This document shows positions 37,329-51,385 of a DNA stretch of 64,000 nt, piece by piece. The DNA lies in assembly GCF_047663525.1 (NCBI RefSeq), contig NC_092590.1:18040001-18104000 (forward strand), given 5' to 3'. The position numbers and the translations under genes were made by a program. The DNA is from Anas platyrhynchos. Its lineage: Eukaryota > Chordata > Aves > Anseriformes > Anatidae. Numbering within the stretch: the stretch's first letter is position 1; every line of letters begins with the position of its first letter. Under the pieces are notes generated by a model, which made no database searches, had not been told where the DNA came from, and saw only the letters and a program-made list of their open reading frames with translations.

Positions 37329-40300
37329 CTGAAAAACAAAGCCAAGTCAGTTTTCTGGAAGCTTGGAAGCTGTCAACATCTTGTACAAGGACCACACAAA
37401 CAACAGCTGGCGAACAATAGCTACTAAACCTTCCATTTCTTTTCCAGTTTTTTTAAGGGAGTACCTTTCATTGCATCAGTTGCCAAACTTCAGGAAACAA
37501 GAGAAGTTTTCATTTTACAAGAGTCTTCATCCATTTTCGAAGTTGTTCTTGATAGCGCTGTAGCAGTTAAGATTGTTACAGGGCTCTGTTTGATTATTGC
37601 TGCCAGAGGATTTGCTGCTGGGTTTATTTTATTACTTGTCTGCTTAATTCAAGTCAAAAACATGTTTGGAACTTGCAGTCTTCAGTCTAGCTTTGCAGCC
37701 TTCTCTAGCTTACTCTGTCTACACAGTGTGTTCAAACCAGATCATCTTGATTATGTCAGGTCCACGAAAAACGAAGACTGAATATGAGAAAGTAACACTC
37801 AACCACAGTAACTCTGGGAACTGAAGCTGGAAGAAATGTGACGCAAAGCTACGTTTTTTTTTTTCTTTTGAAGGTGTCTAAACACAGAAACCCTATGACA
37901 ACAAGGCATGTGTATCACTTAAGCCCAGTTCTCTTATCAAAGAGAAAAAAAAACCACAAGGGGTAGCACCTGTAGCTGAGTCCCAGAGTGGGTTCACAGC
38001 CTCAGCCCTCAAGCGGAGGCATCTTCCATAAGCACCAAAGTTTCCTACATGGTACACAGAGAGCTGAGTTTTCCAGAAAGAGCTCAATATCCAGCCCAGT
38101 TCACAAATGCTCTGGTACCTTCAGTGTCACCAAAACAACCACAGCATCCCTTGATTTCAATCTCATTCTTTGCATAAAGCAGACAATAAGAAAGCCACAT
38201 CCAAAGGTAAATCCCATTTCAGCTTTTGGAAAGGCATTTGTTAACTAACTCCTTTTAGCACAGTTCTTTGATTTGTCAGTAACAACACTAACAGGACCAG
38301 GTTGTCCTGCTATGGTGGTATCAGTACAAACTATGTGCAGGACTAGCCACCAGAAAGCAGTGAAAATAACTTGTGTGCAAGCTGTAAAATTGCTTGGAGC
38401 AGAGATTACTGCACAAGGAAACTGAACTTTTTTTTTTTTATTATTATTTTAAGTTTTTGGTTATCCTTTTACATTGCTCTGAGATCATCTCATGCATATT
38501 GCAAGCCAATGGGGGAAGAAATTCAAAGCCAGGGCATACAGAAATATTTTTTATATGCCTGATGACTCAACTTATCATATTTAAAAAAAAAAATTTTTTT
38601 TTTTTTTTGTCTGCTCCTCTAAAAACAGATTGCATAGCTTCACCTAGGACTCTGAGTCAAACAGCATTCACTCAGTGTCTCATTTAAGATACTCTTAAAA
38701 ATACCACCCTCCTTTTCACTGACACAAAGTAATGCTCTGGCTGGAGTCTCCTGCTGCCTTGTCAATCTCTTCTGCAATTGAGAAACATACATTATCCAGA
38801 ACTGCCCTGACTTGCAGAATGCTGAAGAATTGCCTTAAACACTAATCCACTAACAAGATCTTGCTATACTAATGTGTCATTGGAATTGCTTCAAAAACGC
38901 ACGTGACATTTCCCCCATCACGTTTGCCATGACTGCTCTCATTCTCTCCTTTAAATGAGATTGAGACATAAACATGCCCACAGTAAATGCTATTGCTATA
39001 GTATTTTAACCTCTCCTTGGGCAGTTCTGTAACTACAGAAAAGCAAGAACAATCATCCTCGTAACAAGTTGTGCATGTAGAAATTAGTGCAGAATTAGAA
39101 ACTGATATGCAGGCGCCAGTTAAGTCATCTGCTTTCAATTACTTAATACTGTGCTAATACCTACTAGCTGACAATTTCTGCCCATGACTTCAGGAGAGCT
39201 ACTGAGGTATGTGAAGTAATGCACACACTTACAAGACTAAGATACAAATCTTGTTAACAGTAAAGTAATAAAAATGTAGAGAAGTGGAACAGAGAGATTA
39301 AAAAAAAAAAACCTTATAATTTGGTTCAAACTTATAATTTGGTTCTGGATTTATGTTTTATCTCTAGTGGATAAAAGATGACTCCAAAGAAAAAAATATA
39401 TATTGGTGTTTTCTGTTTAACCTAATTGTTCTACAACGATAGCATTAAGATAAAGACAAATTTACTTAATTTATTGCTATTGTGAAGGATGAAAAAGAAC
39501 ATGTCTGTGCCATGACAAAATATCTCCAGGTTAATATAAGCCTGTAAGAAAAGAGACAATGAAATGGAAGCAGTCATGATACTGAGCACAGCTCTGGTTT
39601 CTAAAGAAGGAAAGCGAAGATGATGGTAAGGAACAGGAAGATAAGAATCAAGAGACACTGTAAAGCAGACCTTGGAACTTTTATTCGTGAAGGCTGAGAC
39701 TGCCACAAATGACAAGAATCTAAACTCCAAAAAGCAGAGAAAAATGCAAGAGGAAATTGCTGTCCCTCCCACACCTAGTTTTAGGTACTCCTCCAGAAAG
39801 GAGCGAGGTAACTTGAGGCTAGAGCAACAAATAAAGGAGTATCAATCACAGAATTTCTGGGTTGGAAGAGACCTCAAGATCATCGAGTCCAACCTCTGAC
39901 CTAACACTAACAGTCAAACACTAAACCATATTGCTAAGCTCTACATCTGAACGTCTTTTAAAGACCTCAATAGTTGAGAGCAATGAGTTGAGAGAGCAAA
40001 GAGACCATGCAAATGGGTACCAGCATGTAAAGGACACCACTCCTGTCCTAGGGCACTTTCTCACTTCTGTTCACACTGCACAGAGCTGCGCTAGATTGTC
40101 ACCAGCAAGAGCACAGTGTCAGTCCTGGCTCTACACAACCATCTGCATGTCCCAGCTTCATCTTTGGGGCCTCTCAGCTCCTGTACTCATATTCTTGAAG
40201 GCTCGTCCAAATTCCCTCCTGCAACTGAGGTGTCTTAGCACTGAAGACCAGCAGAAACCACAAAGACATCTCTGGTAAGCCTGGAGCCTCACCCCGTGCA

Positions 40301-43300
40301 GGAAGCAGATCATTGTGCAGACCGTGCTCAGGGTACCCTGTAACACCGAACGCTAGAGGCAGATGTCTCCCACCACTGGGCACGCTATTCTTCTGTAACG
40401 AGCAATTTTCTCCTGCAAACATTTGAGTCACCGTGCTTCAAAATTTTCATTAGCTGCAACACAGCAGTTTAAGGATTCTTTATTATTTAAATAAAAGGAC
40501 CAATGTCATCCCGGTGCCAATACTTTCACATATTTACACAGAAACTGGACACATACACCTGGAATGCTTAACTAAAACAGGGCTGTGATAAATAGGTGGA
40601 AATGTCTTTGTGCTGAGCAGGCAGGTGATCTCCCTGCAGACAGGCAGGGTTCTCAGGATGTTCCACCCTTCCTGCTTGCTGAGACTGGGTAGGCCAGACC
40701 CTGTCCTGGGTTGCTAAAAAAAATAAATAAATGCTGGCGCAGAGAGACGGGCTTACATGGCGTTTGGGTGGGGAGACAGGATCGAACAGTGCTGGTGACA
40801 GCTGAGTTTCTCAGGCTGTGTCTGCGTACTACAGTCTGGGTACCTCCCTTACTTATGGATAAAAGACTTATGTGGAAGGAGCCTCTGTCTCTCCAAAATC
40901 AGGTCTGCTGTGCACAGACACTACCAGGTGGCACGGCAAACAGAGACAGACCAGCACGCTCCAGCGTACAGCAGCTATAAGAGGAGAAGCTTTGGCAGTG
41001 ATGAGCTAAATCTTGTGTTGCACCTGTTCAGGGACAAGCCAGCAAGATCATTTGAGTGTGTCTAGATAAAGTTGAGGGCCTTGGTGAAATCTGCTAGGGA
41101 TGCGGGGACATCAGCTCTGAGCCAAATGGGCACAGTTCACTTTTCTCACTTGCCTGCTTGAGGGGAGCAGAGCTAGACTGAGCAGACAGTCAAAGGCCTG
41201 CTGAAGGGTCTGCTGCAGTCATCAACCCACATCCTCCCACGGGACAGAACGCAAAAACACACACAGCTCTAGAGACACCGAACCCACCCTCTGTTCTGGA
41301 GGCACAACCCTCACAGTCAGTTGCTTGTAAGTCAGCATCATAAAGGCCTTTAAGAAGCAATTGTTTTAAAAGGGTTGCATAAGCCAGAGCTAGAATGTTA
41401 AGCAACAGAGTATGACGGCACTCCGTCCCCTTCTAGGCTGATACCTGCAGTGACCCTGGCCACGTGAACCTAAAGGAGCTCCTGTAGTAGTTAAATTGAC
41501 ACAGAAAATGCAGAGAAGTGACAGCAGCCACAGCTGCAGTATCAGCTTGGTAAGGACAAAGAGGGATCCAAGCCTCCTACATCTGTCTGATGTAGTACCT
41601 GCGATCAGGTCGGGCTGTCTGGTATCCATCTGCAATGCACGCTGACTCACAGTCCTGTTCCAAAGCCCAGGCCAAAGCAGGAGGTCAGACAAAAAAGATT
41701 GACAGCAGGTGGCGTGTCATCACGCAGTGTGATGTACAGACAGCTAACAAAGATGTGTACCTATGGGACTGGCAGAGATGCCTTTGTGAGACTGACAGGC
41801 TAGGTATACCAGCAAGGAAAATGAAGTAATAATTAGATCAAGAGCCGCAGGAATCCAAAGCAGGAAGCATTGTGTGGTTTAGCCAGCAGTGCAAATCCTA
41901 TACATATACATACATATATGTACTCGAACCAAGACAGCAAAGTAATACACCAAACTGTACGGCCTCATCAAAACAGTTGCTAGAAGTAAGGATAAGGAGC
42001 CAGAAGAGAAAGAGACAGCTTTAAAAGCTGTCATAGTACAACAGGAGAGCACTGAGACAGAACTGGATCCTGGTTATTTGTGGGAAAAAAATCAGATTTA
42101 AATGAGAAAGAAATCAACACAATAGTACGCAACATGGTGAAGCATAAGATCAAAGACTCGTTGATTAAACAAGAACTTATTACAGATTCTGAAAGATCAT
42201 CCACTGGAAAGGAGAAATATTTAACCATGCTGTAAGCAACCCAGAAATGGCTTGAAGCCAGAACTGCGATTCAAACAATGAAAAGGAAAATGCAAACCCA
42301 GTCAGTGTTACAGACGAGCTGCTCGGAGTCTGAAGTGGTACACCACACACAGCAACAGAGACTCCATTTGGAGCATCGAGCACAATCCCAGGGCCACAGA
42401 CGAGCTACACCTGGATCAGACATAAAGAGGCGTGCCAGGAGAATGAAAGCAAAGAAAAGCTCTTCTTATGAGAGGAAGGTAACAATGGGACCGAGATTAA
42501 CAACGAAAAAGGGAAGATTTAGAGTCCACTTTAAGAGTACATGCAGGACAAGAGCTAGACAACATCATAATCTTTGGCTGCTTTTCTACTGTGAGGCTTG
42601 GCTGGAATTAGAAGCTGCTGCAGTGTTGCAAAAATAGAAGCTACACGGTAGAATAACAGCTATGAAGTACATGGCTCATCACGTATTTTTCCTGAAAACG
42701 ACCGTACTTCAACACTGCCATTGCATCTGATGCAATCATCCTGTTTATGACACTCATTAAGTCCTCTTTTGTGTGGCATTACTCACTTTCTGAAAGATAC
42801 AAGTCTTCCAAAAAAAAAACCACCTCCTTCACTGGTTTCAGGGGATTAGAGGGAGGAGGTTCTCATGGATGGGAGCTCATCCTGAAGTAGTCAGCTAGCT
42901 CCCACTTGACTACTCCTTTTACTCAACTTTTGGGTTTGAGTGGAGGGAATAGATGAAAACACAATTATATTTGGGAGGAAACAGAAATGAATACACCATG
43001 TTTCGGGAAAACTGCCTGCATTGTTTCTAATTATGCAGGCTGTCTTTCAGCACACAGTTGATAGTTTGAAGTCCCAGGGCAAGAAGAAATCATGTCGTAT
43101 AAGCTCAACTCAACTCTTCCTGCAGTTTTCATTGCTGAGCCATGAGAGCAGTGCTCTGAGCTTTGACAGACTAACCAGGGTGCTTTCAGAAGAAGAAAAC
43201 ATGCACAAAGGGTGACTTTCTGCCTTCTGTCGTTAGGGTGCCTCTCCAAAAGACTGGCTTCCCTGCAGGATGGCACACAAGGCAGTTTGGCTGCAAGACA

Positions 43301-45483
43301 AGCTCAGGCCAGCACATCCCCTCACAGTCAGTTGATCAGTTGGGACATTTGGGAAGTCCTTTCTAAGCTTCTTTTCTCAGTAGCTTCTTAGACACTGAAC
43401 TAGAGTCTCAAGGCAAATGAAGTGTTTACCAGTCAGTGTGTGATTCATTCAGAAGCGCTCTTGAACCCATTCGAGAAGAGATGCGTTGTGAGAACAAGTA
43501 CTGCCAGACATGTCCAAGCCAAGTGCATTTCCAACTATGACTTAGTTGCTAACAACCAAATCTTTCCCTCCACACTGCAGGATGCTTAGAAAAGATAGCC
43601 GGTAGTTATAACTTTAAAGTATGCGGATGCCCTTCCTCTTTGCAATTCATCCAGAGCTCGTCTAAAACAGGTGTTAGCCATTGCAGAGTACAAAAATCTA
43701 GAAGTCTGCATGAATTTTAATATAGCGAGACCATAACGCGCACACACACACACACCAACAGTCCAGAAAAACACGTGGCAACATTCACGGCAAAACTACC
43801 AGCAGTATACACAAGCATCAACCTCCCAGTCCCCTTATCCTAGCAGTTAGGTGTTGCTGGGCTGGCTCTTCTGTGTCTTTCTTCAAGCTGAAGTCACCAA
43901 CAGCATGCAGCTTTAGGCTTATGCTGATGCCTGCATCCTGCACTGCCTTCAATTGCTGCTGAAGGTGTAGCACTGCCAAATCCAACGTGACAGATCCACC
44001 AAGGGGACATCCTGGATGGTCCAGTATGTCTCAGAGACATTATATACCAATATGAGGACATACATATCAAACCTGAAGGGGCCCTGCTCTTCCCAACGCA
44101 GGGACAGGAACCTCCATTACACTGGCAGGGTAACACACTTCAAGTATTCTCCCTGAAATGTGAGCACAACTGGAAGAAAATTGATTTCCAGACACGATCG
44201 GGTAGGAAAATGCTGTTTATACCCTAAATAATCTGGGATCCTTACACAGAGAGTAGCCTGTGGGGCACAAAGTTTTATATTTGCAACAAAACTAAAAGCT
44301 TTTGCCTAGCATTTACAGCACTCATTTCTATTTCCCTGTCTGACCAACTCCAGTGGTTTTTGAAAGAAACAGTCCTACACCAAGCACCTTTGAGAGTCCT
44401 ATCTTTAAGCACACCATCTTGCCTTGAAGGCTACCCATCTTTATCCCATATGTTGACAGTTTTACAAGGGATAAGTGTAGTGAGGCAGTCCTAACAAGAA
44501 TCTGAGGCTAAGGAGAGATGAGGTCTAACAGTCAAGCCACCACACATCAGCAAGCTATCACTTATCTGCTAAACTGTATTCACTAGCAAAGTGCCAGTTG
44601 TAGGGTAACCTGAACTTACTTCCAGCTGATTTGTAATACATTAAGCTAATATAAATTTTGCTCTTCACTGCGATGCGACAGATGCAGGCATGCAGTCAAC
44701 ATGACTCAGCTGAGCTGGTACCGTGTTGAACAACAGTGATCCAAAGGTCACCCCTTTTTCTGGCATTCTCAACAATCCTTCCTGTAACACTGGGGTGTGG
44801 CACCTTCGTGGCATTACCTATATTTCATCCCCTTTCCTTATCTTGGAAGGAAACTCACTAAGAAAAAGTCAGAAAAGAACCTAGGAAACGTGTTAACCAT
44901 CTACCCTTCCTTTGCTCTCCCCTCCACGTCCTTTATCTCAGTGGTCATCCTTACAAATAGCCTCGGGACTAGTTTACCTAAATTGCATGCAACTTCTCCT
45001 AATTGATGTTGGAAAGAGTGAAGAGGTGGAGCTGCTGTTGTAACACCAAGAGGCAGTCTGTCACTAGCCACAAGATTCAAGATAAAAACCTAACAGGCAG
45101 AGTTCTCCCACACACTGCCAAGGCCAGACAAAAACCTAAGTATAATCAGTTAGAGGAAATATGCGCTGATGTTACTACAATTGTAAATTTCGCCAATTGC
45201 ACAGAAAACTTAATTGTGTGATGAGTAAAGACATTTATAGCACTTAAGCTGATAGATCTTCATCAGACATTCTTAATTATTTAGTAAAACAGAGCAGGCT
45301 GCTTTAACCAAAACCTGGGGATGAAGCCCGTGGTACAGACCATGGACTGACCTCAACCCCCTTTCCCCTGTGCTGTCTGGGGAGCCACAGAAAATGGGGG
45401 ATGGAGAGAAAGTCTTTTATAGCTTGCTTTTAGTTCCTCACTGCTCTGGTCTGTTAATAATGGGCAATAAATTATATTAATAG
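37329..45483. other. No recognised gene; one CR1 tail
   Basis: AT-leaning sequence with homopolymers (for example about 38,582-38,608) and the CR1 tail at 39,845-39,970. Open frames up to about 120 codons (42,278-42,637 plus) have no recognisable product. Confidence 0.55.
39845..39970 (-). mobile_element. CR1 retrotransposon 3' tail
   Basis: The plus strand reads ATCACAGAATTTCTGGGTTG, then GAAGAGACCTCAAGATCATC and GAGTCCAACCTCTGACC, then CTAAACCATATTGCTAAGC: a typical antisense CR1 3' end, truncated after about 125 bp. Confidence 0.9.
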
Positions 45484-45725
45484 TATCCCAGAATGGTTTG
45501 GATTGGAAGGGACCTTAAGGACCATCTGCTTCCAAGAATTTATCATGGGCACGGATGCCTTCCCACCAGACCAGGTTGCCCAAAGCCCCATCCAGCCTGG
45601 CCTTGAGCACCCCCAGGGATGGGGCATCCACAGCTTCTCTGGGCAGCCTGTGCCAGTGCCTCAGCACCCTCTGAGTAAAGAATTTCTTCCTACTGTCTAA
45701 CCTAAAACTACTCTTTTCATTAATA
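45484..45725 (-). mobile_element. CR1 retrotransposon 3' tail
   Basis: The plus strand starts CCCAGAATGGTTTGGATTGG and continues through the GACCTTAAGGACCATC and CTCTGGGCAGCCTGTGCCAG blocks that mark the antisense of a CR1 3' end. The short open frame seen here is not a gene. Confidence 0.9.
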
Positions 45726-45900
45726 TCCCTTTGTCTTAAACTAATCTCCCTGCACTGTGTCTGTTTTTCTGGTAATTGGTGAGTGATCTCCCTGTCCTTA
45801 TCTCAACCCTTGAGCCCTTTTCCTCATATTTCCTCCCCACATTCCTTTGAGGATAGGGAGTGAAAGAGTGGTCTGGTAGAGTTTAGTTAGCCATCAGTGT
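45726..45900. mobile_element. Probable endogenous-retrovirus LTR fragment (avian ERVL type)
   Basis: Immediately follows the CR1 tail. It contains ATTGGTGAGTGATCTCCCTG, then TCTCAACCCTTGAGCCC, TTTCCTCCCCAC, and GAGGATAGGGAGTGAAAGAG. The order matches the shared block of avian ERVL-like LTRs as I remember it. No retroviral coding sequence is seen. Orientation not assigned. Confidence 0.5.
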
Positions 45901-48900
45901 GTGAAAACATCATAGTCCTTTAAATGGCAGATACAAGCATGCTTTGGTTGGAAAGTGCTTCATGGGAACCTAGACTGAGACCACCAAAAACCTTAATCAG
46001 CTTCTTCTATATGAAAGGAAAAAACAGAAAGAGTTTGCTGCTTGCAACGACATGCTCCTGAGGCGTGATATATATACTTAATAACAAAGGTTATTTTCAT
46101 CCTTTTCAGTTCTCCATTCTCTTTCAAGAAAGCCCAAGTCAAACAAGGCAAATCTTCCCAGCTCTGCAGGAAGCAGGACAGTGAAACACAGCAAGAGGAA
46201 CACCTGAGTCCCCTTCTTTACCCTGCAGTCCCAGTTTCACCACTTACATCTTTAGTGACCCACCTCTCTCCCCAGCTCGCAAAAGAACTCAGAAATGGAG
46301 AAACCCAGCCAAGATTTGCTTATTTTCTCTGGCTTACATGTATGTTTATCTGTCCTTAGCCACTCACGCTTGGTATTAAACCCTGAACACACACACATGC
46401 CCTACAAAGTACTGAGAGGTTACCTTTGCTACTGACAGCTCAGCCTTAATGTTGATCAGCAGTAGCTTAGAGCAGGAAGGAGATTTTTTCTTCCTCCTTG
46501 CTCTGAGCATCTTACACGTAAGGTAGAAAATGCTTTCACAAGAGCAAAAAGCAGTTCGGACATATTGTCAAGCTCATCTGCACCTAAAGGAAGATACGAA
46601 CATTTTCCTTCCTGACACAACAGACGTCGGGCAGTTTTCTTGCTCAAATTCTCCAGTGCCACACCAGCCACAATCTTCCTGTTTCCTTCAAGAGTCACCC
46701 CTGCCTCTGGCACACAGGTTATCACCAGAAACTCCCTCCACGCCCCTATGAAGCAACCGAGGTTGTCCATGGCTAATTTTTACACTAGTTTTCCAGCAAG
46801 GATGCTGCAAAACTGCCCGAGAGGCTCAGTCAATTTGTGTTTACTCCTACTAAAGAAGGAAACAGGAAAGAAGTGACAAAAAGTGCTGGAGGCAGCCCCC
46901 TATCCCTATGAACACTTTTCCAGACTTGACACTGGGACTGTACAAGACAGAGCACGTACCTGTGAGCATGCAGAAGTCTCCCTAGGCAGCTACTTGTACC
47001 TAAACCAAACCAGCTTAAAATGCAGCAGTGGCTCAATAAAAGCAGCAGATACTTGCAGATTCTCAAGTTAACAACTTATTCCCTCCGCCTCCTGGGCAGC
47101 TCCGTGAGCCTCTGCTGAGCTTAAGCGGGTCAGACATCTTCCAGGATGCAGCTCAGCTGAATTAAAGCTGCCTGCAGAACATCTGCCACACATCAGCTCC
47201 TGTGAAAGACAACAGCATGGGCCTCTGGGTCTATCTATACCTGCTGGGAGAGGCTAGGAATAACAGCTAGATGTCCTAAACACTTGTAAGAAACATGAAA
47301 ATTGTTTAAGGTCCCCATGCTGGAAGCCTGGAACAAGTTTATTCTCCTTGACAAAAACAGAAACAAGGGGGAAAGAGCACACAAAGAGCAGAAGAAGGGA
47401 GGCTGTTCGGACAACGCCCTCCAAGAAGCTGGAGACGTATCCATACGTAGATGACAAAGAACAAACTCTGGTCCATAAAAAGCAAACACAACAAAGGCTC
47501 AGGTAAAGTACCAAAGAAAAAAATATAATCAAGACAGGCTGAATGATACATCCTCTTCCAGCATGTCAGAACAGGAAGCCCATAGGACCAACTGACGATC
47601 AGACTATTGAGGTATTCACAGGAAATGCACTCTGAACAAAAAATTAAGTTATTCATGCCAGCCTGGGAAAGTTCCTGCTGTGGAACATCCATTACTAATT
47701 GCTACGGTCAGATAATATTTGTGCAAACATTCAAACAGAACTTCAAAGGGGATCAGCAGGGAGGAGAGGACAGAAACTTCTTCTCCTGAAGACTGAGGCT
47801 TGTGAAGGCAGCCAGGAGGGAACTTTACTAGATTAAAACTTCATCTGGTTCTCAAGATGCTACTTCTGCTCATGCAAGGCAGCTGGCCACTTAAACAGAG
47901 ACCATTGTCACATGGTGGTAAAAACAAGAGCAGGAGTGGGACTGGCATGAAGATTTCTGGCAGCGTTCTTGGCTAAAGTCAAGCAGAAAGAGGATGAAAA
48001 ACCAAAGGCCTGGAAACATTTCTAAGCACTTATAGTCAGAGCAAGCTGGGCCTTACTCTTCTCCACCTTCTTGAAAAAAAGGGAAGCGCCTTCTCTCAAA
48101 TTTTTCCTCTAAAATTGTGACACACAGAGTTATCACACTGGAGAAGGGCTGCGGGGAAAACCATACTCATTCCACTAGGTTGGAAACTGCCCTGATCTAG
48201 GCAATTCTTTGGCATCTCACCTTTCCCCAGACCACTGAAGATGCTCAACCTATTGCAGTACGTGCAGCTAGAGACCTGCCAGGTCTGGAGTGGGGCTGGG
48301 ATTCCCACCTGGATCTTAGAGGTCAGCATGAAAACAGCGTTAACCATGTATGCAGCCTAACAGTCTCATTCCTGGCATCATTCAGAAGAGCTAGTAACGA
48401 CCAAAGGATTATTTGTCTCATTTGTATTTTCAACTTGTGCCCCAAAATGAACATAACAAACATGAATGCTCACTGTAACACTAGCTGTGTTGAAAAACCC
48501 AAACCAGGTTACCTGTTTATTTCCTTGAATCTTTCTAGAGGGCAATTACAGAGCTGCAGTGTGACAGAATCACTGTCTCTGGTTTTAAATGACTGAACCA
48601 TTTAGACTGAGTTTACCTCAAACCCATCCCTCTTTGTATTAAGAGAAGACATGAAAAGAAATCATGTTTGGGTCCAGAAAGCAAGTAACTGAATACAGGG
48701 GGTTACAACATGAAACTAAAATACCTTTATCTGAAATACCAAACATTCCCCTTTGTATCCATGTACCAGTGAGAACTATTCCCTGATCATCTGCAGACCA
48801 GGGTTAAGTTCCAGCACTTGGAAAATTATTAGATTACAGAAATACTACAAGCTTTTAGTGAAATGAAGAATAATGAGTGTAAAGTGGATTCTTCCATTTT

Positions 48901-51189
48901 ATACAATTACTGCCTTCCTGTAGGATATGAAGGTGACAAACAACTTCTTAGTATTTGCAAAAAGTAACAGGGCAATTCTGGGCTGCCACCAGACCTCTTG
49001 CAACAGGAGGAAACTTGCCTCAAGCTGTGGTCACACTGCAGCAGCTCTCAGCATGTTCCAGAGGAATCAGCAAACGTATCATAAAAAGAAGGATCTCCCT
49101 GGGAATGACATAACCCCCTTCACAACGGAACTGGCTGCTAAAACAAAAACTACAAACCGTAATAGTTAAATATGGACCACTGTAACACAACCAGCTTGCA
49201 CCCAGATGACTGCATTACAAGCTGTAGAGGAAAAGTGGAAGAACAAGCAACAAGCGTGTCCTTGTAGTATCTCCTGCAGGGAGACTTCACGACTTCAGAA
49301 ATGACCTGATCATTAGACTGTACCCACTTCTAGTATTTCCATTTTAATTTTGAACGAGGATTGAGGCAGCAGTTCTGGTTTCGGCTCAGATCTTGTATCA
49401 TCCTATATGGGATGGTAAAAAATATCACAGCCTGGTTTCTTTCTATCGGCAGGAGACTTAGACAATTACAATTTCTTTGTATGTGTTCTCGACAGCTTGA
49501 GCCCACCACACAGCATTAAAAAATTAATAAAAGGGAGATGACATTTACATCTGAACCAAGAGAAAGGCTAGAGTTTGAACTCAACTTTTCTAGACACCAG
49601 GGAACCCTCATGAGCGAGCTGATCAACGGCACAGCCAGCACCGCTAACCAAAAGCCAGCCAGATGAAGATCCACAAACTCAGTTCCCTCAGTCTCGCTGT
49701 GCACAGATGGTGTTTTGAGGAGGCAGCAAAGATGCTGACCTTGTCTCTCTGTGAGCAGTGCTAGCCATCTGGACACGCAGACAGCAGGAGCTAGGACAGA
49801 GAAGGCAGGTGAGCTATTCCGTATCAGCTAAAGCCTCCGATCCAAGAATTAAGCAAAAAAAAAAAAAAAAGCCCTAGCTTGCTAATCCACACAGTATCCA
49901 GTACCCAGCTTCTGATTAGGATGAAAGCCAAGTCTGATCCTCCACACATGAGCAGAAGGGAAGGCCATCATAGAGCACCACTCCTTGCCAGCAGGTTCTC
50001 AAGAAGCCAGCCTCTACGCACCCCGGGCCAGCTGGGCAGCCAAGCATCATGCCCACGTGCTGTCTGCTGCCATCTGTGACAGGGCTCACCCAAAGAGATG
50101 GCCTCCCTAGCTGCCTGTGGTGAGACAGCTCCCATGTAATGAGCTCCCCAGAAACCAAAGAGGCTTTTGAACTCAAAAAGACAGGTTTTATTAGAACTTC
50201 AATTCACTTTTTAAGCAGGAAAAAAAAATAATCAAACTGTCTGTGCAAAGCAACAGAATCTGCTTGGTAACACAGAAAATCAGTATCTTTCACAAACAAT
50301 CCCACAAACACTGTTGAACAGCTGAGCCATAAAATAAGCTCCACGTTCTCCCAGAAAAGGGACAGCTGAGAACCAACGGGTCCCCAAAAGCCATGAATGC
50401 CCACTCCAAGGGGGGGGGACAGCCATCATCTAACCTTCCAAGGTGAGGTGACAACACGGATCAGCAAGCAACTCTGAGGGTTCCTGGCTTCATCAGTGTC
50501 ACAGCCTCTTCTGGGCTTGAGACCAGGACATAGTTATAAGCAAAACATCTGGTGGCCACATCTTAAAATTATAGACATTACAAGCAAGACAAGTGGAACC
50601 CATACAGTTGAACTGAGCAGCTCAGACACTTGTGATGAAGTTTTCTGATAATGTTTCTGTCTTTAACAGCAGCTTAAAAAAAACAACAACAAAAAAACAA
50701 CTACTGAATTTAAGTAAAATTATAGAAGCCTTAAAATGGACGTGATCTAGCATTATCAGAATGACCTCAAGGAAAAACATTTTTCTCCCAGTTTATTTTT
50801 GCAGTTCTTTGTCAAGATCCATTTTCAAGATTTTATCTAACACATTCGAAGCAACTTTAATATTCAAGGAGGCCATAATTAAAGTAATTAACCTATCATA
50901 TACACATGATTAATATATCAACTTCAAAACTCTGCAGAAGAACCTAAAACTAACATGTTGTTACACGATGTGAGTTTAAAGAACTTCAAAAGCAGCAGTT
51001 AGTGGCCCATAAAATAAAATGAGGCAATTAAAACAATTTAACTCATTGTTGGTACTACTGCCGTGAAGAATGTACTTGGTATGGAGTTTATTTTCTTCAC
51101 AGCAGCCTGTATGGTGCCATGGTTTTGATTTGTTATCAAAACAGCGTTGATAATACTTTATCAACATTTATTTTAGCTATTGCTGAACA
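45901..51189. other. No recognised gene
   Basis: A minus-strand AATAAAACC at about 50,192-50,187 looks like a transcript end, but I could not attach a coding exon to it. Other open frames look random. Confidence 0.5.
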
Positions 51190-51385
51190 GTATTTGAACA
51201 GCATCAAGGCCTCCTGCGACCCACTCTGCTCTTCCAGCTCTCCAAGAGCAGGAGAATTCTGGAGTACACCTGGAGCGCTGCGCTCAGCACCCAGCACAAG
51301 GCTGTGGACCTGGTGGAGTGAGCCCAGAGGAGGGCCACGAGGATGCTCAGAGGGCTGGAGCACCTCGCCCTCATCCCACTTTGAG
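51190..51385 (+). mobile_element. CR1 fragment (end of the reverse-transcriptase region)
   Basis: GAATTCTGGAGTACACCTGG, GCACCCAGCACAAGGCTGTG, AGCCCAGAGGAGGGCCACGA and GGATGCTCAGAGGGCTGGAG match the stretch of CR1 that encodes the last part of ORF2 (the ...VQRRATRMIRGLEHL region). The frame is broken here. No 3' tail follows. Confidence 0.75.

Noticed and set aside
42278..42637. Basic 119-codon plus-strand frame
   Set aside because: No homologue recognised and no flanking gene structure; looks random.
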